This document shows, in pieces, positions 1 through 7,092 of a DNA stretch of 49,049 nt. The stretch is from JAZSQZ01 sp045538175. GTDB taxonomy: Bacteria; Bacillota; Clostridia; Christensenellales; UBA1242. The stretch spans positions 1 to 49,049 of the forward strand of contig JAZSQZ010000091.1 of the NCBI GenBank assembly GCA_045538175.1, given 5' to 3'. How positions within the stretch are numbered: the first letter of the stretch is position 1; the number at the start of each line of letters is the position of its first letter. The notes under the pieces are model-generated. The model was not told the DNA's origin. It saw nothing but the letters and a program-made list of their open reading frames with translations, and made no database searches. The translations under genes were made by a program, and so were the position numbers.

Positions 1-2023
1 TAAACTCATCAAGATTCATAATAACGTCGGCTTTTTTCACGCCCATCTTAACTTTTTCTTCATCTGTCCATCGTTTTTCAATATCCCATGCAGAATGTTC
101 CGCAAATGAATCTACAGAGAATAGTTTCAACTTCAAATCATCCTCGAAGATCGGTTTTAGATAATCATCAATTTTGTTTTTATCCTTGCAACTACGGAAC
201 AGATTATACTTGTTGACCGCCGTTTGGAAGTCGTTGTCATCACTATCAAATCGATAGACATCAAGTGTTTCTCCAATAGAAGCACAATAATAAGCAAATA
301 TAGGATAATCTTGTTTTTTAGATATATCACGCTTCTTTCTCAAAGTCATAATATATGTTTTCTTTGGTGTGTTGAAAAAGGTATTTATAGGCAACGATAC
401 AATAGCTTCAATATAACAGTTTGTTATTATAAAATCATGCAGACGTTTATTGCCAACATTAGTGAAAATACCATCTGGTAAAACAACATTAGCAACTCCA
501 TTTGGCTTTAGAGATTTAACAATCCATTCAAGGAATAATCCTTCTACACCTAATCCTTTCTCAGTATAAAAGCCGGTATCTTTGGCGGATTTTGAAATCA
601 AGGCACTCTGATAATATGGAGGATTTGCAAGGATTATATCATACTGTTTTCCTTCCGTCCTCTCCAAAGTTCCCAAAATATTTTTACTTGAATGATAGGT
701 TTCGTTTAGAAGTTCTTGAGAGATCGTTTTAATTTTTGCGAGCGTATTATTGTCTTTGAACAATGATGAAAAGTAAATCATTGTGTTGGCTTTTGCAAGA
801 ATGGTAGTCAAATCATACCCGCTTGTCGAGCCTTTTTCATCCATTTCTTTCTCATAACCGTACAATTTTATCTTTTTCACAACATGACCGTTTTCGAAAG
901 TAAATGGTTCATCAATTTTCAGAGCAGCTTCAAGCAGGAACTTTCCCACGCCACAAGCGGGATCGCATATTTCATCCCCCTCCTTAATATCCACCATATC
1001 CACCATTCCCTTAACTATTTTTAGCGGGGTGAAATATTTTCCTGCGTTCTCTTTAGTTTTTTCTTGCTTGGTAAATGTTTCAAACAGTTTAGATTTGAAA
1101 TTTCTATTTATATCTATAAATTTTCCATCCGTATCTTCATACTCTTTAAAAAGCTTCATAACCTCGTGGAAGGTAGTTGCATCCGCATTGTTGCTTATAT
1201 AGTTACCATCCGAATCTTTTTCGGCGTGGAATACAAAGCCATTAATAACAGATGTCTTGTCAGGTGATTCGGGGAATAATTTGCTGATTTTTTCTCTCGG
1301 CTCGTGTATGTATCTATAAAGAACCTCCGCTTCAGTTCTGCCTTCCTCGCTATAGAGATTCCATATATAATCGAAATTCTCTGTAGAACCAAGAATATTA
1401 ATATCAGACAAATATTTAAACAAAAACAATTCAACAAAAGTATACAAGCTGTCCTTTGGAGTTGTAAACTTAATATTTTTGAGTAATCCACCAATTTTCT
1501 TTGCAAGATTTGTAGGATCTGAATATTTTATTAATTGAAGCTGATTGTTGGATGCAGAGAGATCTATAGTTAAACGATCAATCAGCTTTGCAATTTTTCT
1601 TTCCTCCGTTTTAGGTTTAATCACAGCTACAATTTTATTGCCTTGCTCATCAAGAATGGGCTGACGTGTAAGAGCGTTCACCCAAACGAACTTCGAACCA
1701 TCAGTCGCAACAAATATTTTGACTCCAAGCTCTTTTGCAACCTCTATCTCCTGATTAATAGCGGCTTCGACTTTTTTATCCGTGTCAAATTCATTGGGCT
1801 TCTTGCATTCGATATAAGCAATAACTTTTCCCGAACTATCCACAATAAGAACATCAGGCTTCTTGCCTTTATTCTTGATTGCAGTTTTTACCTTACGGCA
1901 AATGATTCTTTTTCCCGCAATCAAATCACCGATTGTGGTTGCTCCAAGACTTAAACACTCATACTTATCAAGTATGGTCACATTATTAGAAAACAAATCG
2001 TTTTGAATGGTTTGTTCAGACAT
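1..2023 (-). CDS. Restriction-modification enzyme: PD-(D/E)XK nuclease fused to N6-adenine DNA methylase (C-terminus off window)
   Basis: An open frame runs from an ATG at 2023 off the left edge (674 codons visible). Near residues 56-74 lies PD...ECK, a canonical PD-(D/E)XK nuclease core as in HSDR_N-type domains. Around residue 354 is DPACGVGKF (SAM-binding motif I) and near 465 NPPY (catalytic motif IV of N6-adenine methylases). The order nuclease, helical linker, methylase fits a type IIG / fused type I-like enzyme. The target-recognition part would lie beyond the edge, so it may be in the same chain or in a separate HsdS-like subunit. It overlaps the upstream regulator by 8 bp, so the two are co-translated. 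Base composition looks somewhat less AT-biased than the rest of the window, consistent with acquisition. Function is confident; subtype is not. Confidence 0.88.
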   Translation of the reverse strand, partial: MSEQTIQNDLFSNNVTILDKYECLSLGATTIGDLIAGKRIICRKVKTAIKNKGKKPDVLIVDSSGKVIAYIECKKPNEFDTDKKVEAAINQEIEVAKELGVKIFVATDGSKFVWVNALTRQPILDEQGNKIVAVIKPKTEERKIAKLIDRLTIDLSASNNQLQLIKYSDPTNLAKKIGGLLKNIKFTTPKDSLYTFVELFLFKYLSDINILGSTENFDYIWNLYSEEGRTEAEVLYRYIHEPREKISKLFPESPDKTSVINGFVFHAEKDSDGNYISNNADATTFHEVMKLFKEYEDTDGKFIDINRNFKSKLFETFTKQEKTKENAGKYFTPLKIVKGMVDMVDIKEGDEICDPACGVGKFLLEAALKIDEPFTFENGHVVKKIKLYGYEKEMDEKGSTSGYDLTTILAKANTMIYFSSLFKDNNTLAKIKTISQELLNETYHSSKNILGTLERTEGKQYDIILANPPYYQSALISKSAKDTGFYTEKGLGVEGLFLEWIVKSLKPNGVANVVLPDGIFTNVGNKRLHDFIITNCYIEAIVSLPINTFFNTPKKTYIMTLRKKRDISKKQDYPIFAYYCASIGETLDVYRFDSDDNDFQTAVNKYNLFRSCKDKNKIDDYLKPIFEDDLKLKLFSVDSFAEHSAWDIEKRWTDEEKVKMGVKKADVIMNLDEF

Positions 2024-2198
2024 GCTTTTTCTCCTCCAAATCTTTTGTCAGTATTTCGGTCAAATATTGATTAACGCTATATCCGCGTTCTTCTTTTTTT
2101 CTTTCGTGTACCAGTTCCATCATTTGCTCATAAAGCTCGGGTGGTAGTCGCAAGGGAATTGATATTTTTTGCTTTGTCGGGATAGCTGATTTGTTCAC
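2016..2198 (-). CDS. Ribbon-helix-helix (CopG/Arc-like) regulator of the R-M operon
   Basis: A 60-residue protein with a GTG start preceded by GGAGG seven bases upstream. The stretch KISIPLRLPPELYEQM followed by two helices (YSVNQYLTEIL) is the beta-strand/helix/helix pattern of ribbon-helix-helix DNA-binding proteins. Its 3' end overlaps the methylase start by 8 bp. RHH proteins bind tandem short DNA repeats as dimers, and four 8-bp repeats sit just upstream of this gene (2215-2246), so an autoregulating controller of the restriction-modification operon is the simplest role (inference). An antitoxin role is possible, but no toxin-like partner is next to it. Confidence 0.72.
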   Translation of the reverse strand: MNKSAIPTKQKISIPLRLPPELYEQMMELVHERKKEERGYSVNQYLTEILTKDLEEKKHV

Positions 2199-2214
2199 AA
2201 TCCTACCTCCATTT

Positions 2215-2246
2215 TGATATCATAATATCTTGATACTATGATGTCA
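2215..2246. promoter_or_regulatory. Candidate operator: four tandem 8-bp repeats
   Basis: Four contiguous octamers read TGATATCA, TAATATCT, TGATACTA and TGATGTCA. The first is a perfect palindrome and the others keep its pattern. An uninterrupted array with an 8-bp period directly upstream of a ribbon-helix-helix gene resembles the met-box arrangement bound by MetJ, the best known RHH repressor. It probably controls the R-M promoter. Confidence 0.6.
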
Positions 2247-2275
2247 TATAAGGAAGAAAATGTCAACAATTTTCA

Positions 2276-2306
2276 ACAAAAAAGTGCATAGGGATTTCCT
2301 ATGCAC
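2276..2306 (-). terminator. Rho-independent terminator-like hairpin (minus strand)
   Basis: The perfect 9-bp stem GTGCATAGG / CCTATGCAC has a 5-base loop. Read on the minus strand it is followed by TTTTTTG. It lies between the tRNA-fMet unit and the R-M operon and would insulate the latter. Confidence 0.6.
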
Positions 2307-2390
2307 AAGTGAGTAGTATTCAATTTAGGGGAGTTCAAATCCTGTAAGTGTTAATATCTTTTTCTCGCGACTATACGAGCCAAGGACAGA

Positions 2391-2423
2391 AAAACAAAAA
2401 AGCCTTGAAAAATCAAGGCTTTT
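2391..2423 (-). terminator. Terminator of the tRNA-fMet transcript
   Basis: The stem AGCCTTGA / TCAAGGCT, extendable by A-T pairs, is followed on the minus strand by TTTTTGTTTTT. It lies about 30 bases past the tRNA 3' end. Confidence 0.75.
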
Positions 2424-2453
2424 CGTGGCTATATCTTTTTTATAGCCCTTATT

Positions 2454-2530
2454 TGGTTGCGGGAGTGGGACTCGAACCTCACGACCTTCGGGTTATGAGC
2501 CCGACGAGCTGCCAACTGCTCCATCCCGCG
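2454..2530 (-). tRNA. Initiator tRNA-fMet (CAT), CCA encoded, with a bulged base in the T-stem
   Basis: The cloverleaf has anticodon CAT and the initiator hallmarks: a C1xA72 mismatch at the top of the acceptor stem, an A11-T24 pair in the D-stem, and three G-C pairs closing the anticodon stem (GGG/CCC). The 3' CCA is encoded. The T-arm carries one extra base: GTG-A-GG pairs with CCCAC only if the A at 2479 is bulged out. The D-loop is 8 bases. This is either a real variant, a decaying copy or a one-base sequence error. It has its own promoter and terminator, which argues for an active gene. Confidence 0.93.
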
Positions 2531-2561
2531 ATAGAGCCATTTATTTTAAATGACGAACATA

Positions 2562-2590
2562 AGTTTATACTTTAATTATAGTTTTGTCAA
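2562..2590 (-). promoter_or_regulatory. Promoter of tRNA-fMet
   Basis: On the minus strand a perfect TTGACA (2590-2585), a 17-bp spacer and TAAACT (2567-2562) lie about 30 bp before the tRNA 5' end. Confidence 0.75.
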
Positions 2591-2663
2591 TAGTTTTTTA
2601 TAACAAATTTATAATTTAACACAAAAACTGACAAAATTTGTGGGTAAAACTTATAAAATAAAT

Positions 2664-2751
2664 AAAAAAAAAGAAAGACACAACACGAGAAAATTTCATT
2701 GGTTGTGATTACGGGACACCGAAACTAAATTCGTTTTTCTCCCAACTTCCT
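2664..2751 (-). ncRNA. Candidate small non-coding RNA (~88 nt) of unknown class
   Basis: A strong promoter at 2785-2758 predicts a start near 2751 and a terminator ends the unit near 2664. In between is no usable ORF. The predicted RNA has a 5' element (GGGA...CGAA...TTCG...TCCC, nested hairpin) and a 3' hairpin (CACAAC...GTTGTG) followed by TCTTTC and nine T's. It does not carry the SRP RNA, 6S or lysine-riboswitch signatures that I know. It lies divergently from lysA and upstream of tRNA-fMet. Confidence 0.5.
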
Positions 2752-2757
2752 ATTTAA

Positions 2758-2785
2758 AGTATAACATAAAAATGAAAAAAGTCAA
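2758..2785 (-). promoter_or_regulatory. Promoter of the candidate small RNA
   Basis: On the minus strand TTGACT (2785-2780), a 16-bp spacer and TATACT (2763-2758). It is near consensus and does not serve any protein gene before the T-run at 2670. Confidence 0.6.
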
Positions 2786-2840
2786 TTATCAACAAGGCGT
2801 TATTTTATTGTGGATAATTTATCTTAAAATGGCAACACAA

Positions 2841-2869
2841 TTGACAACTATATTGTATTTTGGTAAAAT
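2841..2869 (+). promoter_or_regulatory. Promoter of lysA
   Basis: TTGACA, a 17-bp spacer and TAAAAT. The predicted transcript starts near 2876, about 22 bases before the lysA ATG. This rules out the upstream in-frame ATG at 2772 as the usual start. No lysine riboswitch is present in this short leader. Confidence 0.78.
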
Positions 2870-2897
2870 ATTCTCGTTTATTTATAAAGGAAAAATT

Positions 2898-4199
2898 ATG
2901 AACGAAAGAGATACTTTAAATTATAATGAAGACAATATTTTACAAATTGGTGGTTGTGATTGTTTGGACTTAGTAAAAACTTATGGCACACCTTTATATG
3001 TTATGGACGAAGAATACATTGAAAAGATGTGTGAAACTTTTACAAAAACAATGAGTGAAAACTATCCTAATGGCACGATTTTGTATGCTTCAAAGGCATT
3101 TTGTTGTAAGGAAATTTATAGAATTATATCAAAGTATGATATGGGGTGTGATGTTGTTTCTGCTGGTGAAATTTTAACAGCAAAGGCAGCAGGATACGAC
3201 TTAAGCAGAGCATATTTTCACGGTAACAACAAAACTGAAGAAGAAATTGGCATCGCCTTAGAGGCTGGTGTTTGCAAATTTGTTTTAGACAACATTGACG
3301 AAGTTGACAAACTTGACAGAGTTATCACAAAAGAATTTGGTGGAGAAAGTGTTGATGTTTTGGTAAGAGTAAACCCGGGGGTAGAAGCACACACTCACGA
3401 ATACATTCAAACTGCAAACATTGATAGCAAATTTGGTGTTGATTTTGAAACAGCAATGAGCTTGATTAAAGAAATCGCTTCAAGAGAAACTTTAAACTTT
3501 GTTGGTCTTCACTGTCACATCGGCAGTCAAATTTTTGGCACAGAAGCATTTAAGATTGCAACAGGAAAGGTTGTTGATTTTGTAAATAAACTAAAAACAA
3601 CTTTTGGCATTAAGGTAACCGAACTTGACCTTGGTGGTGGTTTTGGAACTTGGTATAACGACGAAGACGACAAAAAGACCCCAGAAGATTATGCAAAGTA
3701 TTTGATTGATATTGCAGAAGAATTAAAAGCAAAACTCGAAAAATACAAACTTGATTATCCAAAACTTTTGGTCGAACCTGGTAGAAGCATTGTTGGCGAA
3801 GCAGGTATAACACTTTATTCAGTTGGTACAATTAAAGATATTAAAGGTGTAAAGAAATATCTTTTTGTCGATGGTGGAATGTACGAAAACCCAAGATATT
3901 GTTTGTATCAAGCAAAGTATACAGCAGTAAAAGTTAAGAAAGAAGATGGCGAACAAGAAACTGTCACAATTGCTGGAAAGTGTTGTGAAAGTGGCGACCT
4001 TTTGATTGAAGATGCAAAAATTGAAAAGTGCAAACTAGGCGACATTATTGCAATCTTAACAACAGGTGCATACAATCACTCAATGGCAAGTAACTATAAC
4101 AAAAATCCAATCCCACCTGTAGTTATGGTAAAGGGTGGCAAAAGTAGAATTATCGTAAAAGGTCAAACATATAAAGATTTACTCGATTATGATATTTAA
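2898..4199 (+). CDS. lysA: Diaminopimelate decarboxylase
   Basis: LysA decarboxylates meso-diaminopimelate to L-lysine using PLP, the last step of lysine synthesis. The 433-residue length is typical. YASKAF holds the PLP-binding lysine (K66); HCHIGSQ, GGGFG, EPGRS and the substrate-binding CCESGD / GAYNHSMAS segments are all present in the family order. The ATG at 2898 follows AAAGGAAAAATT and fits the promoter; a longer frame exists upstream but has no RBS and starts before the promoter. It is monocistronic, closed by a terminator shared with the convergent glycosyltransferase operon. Confidence 0.96.
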   Translation: MNERDTLNYNEDNILQIGGCDCLDLVKTYGTPLYVMDEEYIEKMCETFTKTMSENYPNGTILYASKAFCCKEIYRIISKYDMGCDVVSAGEILTAKAAGYDLSRAYFHGNNKTEEEIGIALEAGVCKFVLDNIDEVDKLDRVITKEFGGESVDVLVRVNPGVEAHTHEYIQTANIDSKFGVDFETAMSLIKEIASRETLNFVGLHCHIGSQIFGTEAFKIATGKVVDFVNKLKTTFGIKVTELDLGGGFGTWYNDEDDKKTPEDYAKYLIDIAEELKAKLEKYKLDYPKLLVEPGRSIVGEAGITLYSVGTIKDIKGVKKYLFVDGGMYENPRYCLYQAKYTAVKVKKEDGEQETVTIAGKCCESGDLLIEDAKIEKCKLGDIIAILTTGAYNHSMASNYNKNPIPPVVMVKGGKSRIIVKGQTYKDLLDYDI

Positions 4200-4228
4200 A
4201 AAAGAGCAACTTTAAGTTGCTCTTTTTA
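4200..4228. terminator. Bidirectional terminator between lysA and the glycosyltransferase gene
   Basis: The stem GAGCAAC / GTTGCTC is flanked by A and T runs on both sides. It serves both convergent genes, and the minus-strand stop codon overlaps its T-run. Confidence 0.85.
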
Positions 4229-5215
4229 TTTAAAACAAAATTCTGATAGTTTAAAATCAATATTAAAATTTTCAAAAAAGTCTTTTGGGTTTTCAAAAGC
4301 TAATTTTATTTGATTTATATAAAACGAATCAATTTCTAAATTTAACATTTCTTTATAAAGTGATTTTAGTTTCTTTGTTATCTCTTTTATAAATTTAACA
4401 CTCTCTTTTGTATCTGTTGTTTTCATTTCTTTAACAGCAAGTAGGAAAGTGTTTATTGTATAAATCAACTGATTCTTTGCAAGGCAAGGGTCTTTCTTTT
4501 TTAAGGTATCATATCTTTCTTTAAAACAATCATAGACTATTAGTTTTTTCTCAGAATAAGGCTTTGCCATAATGCTACCTTCTCTTGTGCGATAAAAATA
4601 TAGTCTATTTGTAATTGTGTTAACTCTTTTTAATGTTTTTAACAAAGAAGTCAAAAGGATTTCGTCTTCGTGAATTTTGCCTTTTTCAAACTTCAATTTT
4701 TTGAAGGTTTCTGCCTTAAAAAGTTTTGTCCAAACCATAGGGACATTATATTGCCAAAGTGCAAGACTTTTAAAATAGTCATACAAGTTTTCTTCAATAA
4801 CAGGAGTCATGGTTTGAATATCAAAAAATGCCTCAGAATAATCCTTAATTGTTGAATAACAACATTCGCTAAAATCACACTCGGAGTGTTTTATTGCTTC
4901 TACTAAAAATTCAATCATCTGTGGGTGAATAACATCGTCAGAATCAAAGAAATACAAAAACTCTCCATTGGCAACTTTGATACCTGCATTTCTAGCGTCA
5001 GACAAACCACCATTTTTCTTGTGTACGACGGTGATATTGCTGTATTTCTCTGCAAGATTATCACAAAGTTTTGGTGAGCCATCGGGACTGCCATCGTCAA
5101 CTAATATAATTTCTTTTTTAGGGTATGTTTGAAAAACTGCGCTTTTGACTGCTTCTTCTAGGTATTTTTCAACATTGTATATTGGAAGGATTATGCTAAC
5201 TAAATCTTTTTCCAT
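4226..5215 (-). CDS. Family 2 glycosyltransferase
   Basis: A 329-residue inverting GT-A glycosyltransferase. The N-terminus VSIILPIYNVEKYLEEAV is the classic GT2 opening. DDGSPDGS binds the nucleotide-sugar, NGGLSDARN follows, and DSDD near residue 95 is the metal-binding DxD. The C-terminal third is variable and probably sets acceptor specificity. It is the second gene of a two-gene minus operon; its ATG overlaps the stop of the upstream gene by one base (TAATG). A role in capsule or surface glycan synthesis is inferred from the neighbours; donor and acceptor cannot be told. Confidence 0.9.
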   Translation of the reverse strand: MEKDLVSIILPIYNVEKYLEEAVKSAVFQTYPKKEIILVDDGSPDGSPKLCDNLAEKYSNITVVHKKNGGLSDARNAGIKVANGEFLYFFDSDDVIHPQMIEFLVEAIKHSECDFSECCYSTIKDYSEAFFDIQTMTPVIEENLYDYFKSLALWQYNVPMVWTKLFKAETFKKLKFEKGKIHEDEILLTSLLKTLKRVNTITNRLYFYRTREGSIMAKPYSEKKLIVYDCFKERYDTLKKKDPCLAKNQLIYTINTFLLAVKEMKTTDTKESVKFIKEITKKLKSLYKEMLNLEIDSFYINQIKLAFENPKDFFENFNIDFKLSEFCFK

Positions 5216-5973
5216 TAACCCCTCCTAAGAATCTTTTTTAGGAGTCTTTTTGCAAAACGAATAGGCTTTGTTATCTTCCAAGAAAAGCTGTTTTTTATGT
5301 TTGCTATTTCTTGATTTAGATGATTGTTTTCTTCTTGCAATTTTTGTATTGTTGTCTTTGCTACAAGGGATAATATTTCAGATTCTTCTAATTTATGGTT
5401 TGCAAGTTGAGATATTCTTTTGTAGTAAGCGTCAAAAAGAAGTTCAAATGATGTAAATACTTCATAAGTATCTTTATAAGTGTAATGTGAAAAAATTTCG
5501 GTTGTGCCATAGTTATATTTTACAATGTCCCAAATTCTCTCGGTTAGGGAAACAGCAAATTGGTCCTTATAAATTGTGCTATTATCACTATATGTATCAA
5601 GCACTTCTTTTAAGATAGAACAACCTTTTGTAGCACCAAAAATCTTTTCTGAAATCTTCCAGTCAAAATCTAGGCAAAAGAAACAATTTGATTCGAAAAG
5701 CGAATTGAAGTTTTCTAAAAATTCAATTTCGTTTGTTACAAAAATTCCACCAAAATCAAAAACTTTTTTAAGGCCTAAATATTCACAAACAAATTTTTCA
5801 TTTTTGTTTTCATAGGCAGTTTTTACGATTGTTGGCACATTGTCAATATTTGCCCATTCAAAATCAATATTTACGATATCGGCATTTGCCCTAAAAAAAC
5901 TTCCATTTACAATATCGGTTGTTTTATTGTTTTTGCAACAATTGTATACAAAAACAGATTTCTTTGTGTTCAT
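5215..5973 (-). CDS. GT32-like glycosyltransferase / surface polysaccharide protein
   Basis: A 252-residue protein starting at the ATG at 5973 behind GGAGTG; an in-frame extension to 6072 lacks an RBS and would cross the promoter region. The segment FDFGGIFVTNEIE (about residue 75) resembles the DxD-type sugar-binding core of GT32 enzymes (usually a D-x-G-G-I-Y-L-D-T-D pattern), but the aspartates are partly replaced, so activity is uncertain. A coiled coil precedes a C-terminal NSFSWKITKPIR, a tail common in bacterial glycan glycosyltransferases. It is co-transcribed with the GT2 gene. Confidence 0.6.
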   Translation of the reverse strand: MNTKKSVFVYNCCKNNKTTDIVNGSFFRANADIVNIDFEWANIDNVPTIVKTAYENKNEKFVCEYLGLKKVFDFGGIFVTNEIEFLENFNSLFESNCFFCLDFDWKISEKIFGATKGCSILKEVLDTYSDNSTIYKDQFAVSLTERIWDIVKYNYGTTEIFSHYTYKDTYEVFTSFELLFDAYYKRISQLANHKLEESEILSLVAKTTIQKLQEENNHLNQEIANIKNSFSWKITKPIRFAKRLLKKILRRG

Positions 5974-6060
5974 AAAACACTCCTTTAGTGTTTGTATTTG
6001 TTTAGTAAGAATATACCATTTTAAAAAATAAAAAGCAAACAATATGCGTTTGCTTTGTGC

Positions 6061-6095
6061 ATCATTTGACAAATTTTGTTATCAAATGATATATT
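6061..6095 (+). promoter_or_regulatory. Promoter inside an inverted repeat; predicts a leaderless mRNA
   Basis: TTGACA (6066-6071), an 18-bp spacer and TATATT (6090-6095) are followed by exactly six bases and then ATG, so the transcript should start at the start codon. No Shine-Dalgarno is present. The inverted repeat ATCATTTGA (6061-6069) / TCAAATGAT (6082-6090) covers both boxes and could be an operator. Confidence 0.6.
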
Positions 6096-6101
6096 AAAAA
6101 T

Positions 6102-7061
6102 ATGAAAAGAAGAGTTTATATATTTGGAACACCAGAACACTATAATCTTGGCGACCACGCCATTTGTATTATGCAAAGGGAATTCATAAAAGAAGTGTTC
6201 TTAGACGCTGAGATAAAAGAAGTCACAAGTTACGAATTTGAAAGAGTGTTCGAAAGTTTGAAAACCGAAATTAAAGATGACGATGTTCTTACCATAATCG
6301 GTGGTGGCAATATGGGAAATCAGTATGAAAAGGAAGAATTTACAAGGCAGTCAATCATCAATACATTTAAGAATAATTTTATAATAAGTTTTCCACAATC
6401 TATCTTCTTTTGTGATAATAATGGAAACAAAGAAAAAGATATGGAAACATTTAAGCAAGTCTATCAAAGTCACGACAAATTGTTCGTTTTTGCAAGGGAT
6501 AAAAAGTCATATGAAATCATGCAACAACTCATTCCAAGTGAAAAAGTTTTTCTATGCCCAGATGTTGTGTTTGCTATGAAAAAAGAAAAAGAGTTTGAAA
6601 GAAACGGAATTTTGCTTGCAACAAGAAGCGATTTAGAAGGCGTATTAAATAAAGAAGAAAGCGATTTTATATTAAGAAAATTAAAGCAAAGAAACTTAAA
6701 AATAAATTATTACGATACAACAAACGAGTGGCACGAACCAGATAAGAGAGATAAGTTTGTAAGAGATTTTGTTGAAAAGTTCTCAACTGCTGAGTTGATT
6801 GTAACCGACAGATTGCACGGTATGATTTTGGCAACAATAACAGAAACTCCTTGCGTTGTTTTTGGTAATTATAATCACAAAATCAAATACGCTTTTGAGT
6901 GGATAAAAAATCTTGGTTATATTGAGTATATCGAAAATATTTGCGACCTTGATGGTGCTATCGATAAAGTTTTATCAATTAAAGATAGAAAATATGATGT
7001 TGAAACTATGAAAGAAAACTTTAAGCCACTTTATACTGTTTTACAAAAATCAAAAGGATAA
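6102..7061 (+). CDS. Polysaccharide pyruvyl transferase family protein
   Basis: A 319-residue protein of the PF04230 family (CsaB/EpsI/WcaK-like), which moves pyruvate from PEP onto sugars of surface polymers, or acts as a related GT-B transferase. The N-terminus has the nucleotide-binding like strand IFGTPEHYNLGDHAI and then TIIGGGNMG. The C-terminal half has TDRLHGMILA and TPCVVFGNYNHK, the best conserved family motifs. It is divergent from the two glycosyltransferase genes, with which it probably builds a capsule or exopolysaccharide. It has no ribosome binding site and is likely leaderless. Confidence 0.86.
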   Translation: MKRRVYIFGTPEHYNLGDHAICIMQREFIKEVFLDAEIKEVTSYEFERVFESLKTEIKDDDVLTIIGGGNMGNQYEKEEFTRQSIINTFKNNFIISFPQSIFFCDNNGNKEKDMETFKQVYQSHDKLFVFARDKKSYEIMQQLIPSEKVFLCPDVVFAMKKEKEFERNGILLATRSDLEGVLNKEESDFILRKLKQRNLKINYYDTTNEWHEPDKRDKFVRDFVEKFSTAELIVTDRLHGMILATITETPCVVFGNYNHKIKYAFEWIKNLGYIEYIENICDLDGAIDKVLSIKDRKYDVETMKENFKPLYTVLQKSKG

Positions 7062-7090
7062 AAAAAAGAGCAACAATCGTTGCTCTTTTT
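7062..7090. terminator. Bidirectional terminator
   Basis: The stem GAGCAAC / GTTGCTC (7068-7085) has a 4-base loop, flanked by an A-run and a T-run. The stem is identical to the terminator at 4200-4228. Confidence 0.85.
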
Positions 7091-7092
7091 GT

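Noticed and set aside
1195..1506. Several short ORFs within 1-2000 on both strands
   Set aside because: All are shadows of the partial methylase frame that runs off the left edge.
2330..2350. A GTTCAAATCC stretch resembling a tRNA T-loop on the plus strand
   Set aside because: The flanking bases do not pair as a T-stem and no other tRNA part is nearby. It is not good enough for an att site or a tRNA remnant.
2348..2575. Open frame of 75 codons across tRNA-fMet
   Set aside because: It lies antisense over the tRNA and its terminator, and has no RBS.
2531..2897. Possible lysine riboswitch ahead of lysA
   Set aside because: The promoter lies only ~22 bases before the start codon, leaving no room, and no L-box motifs were seen.
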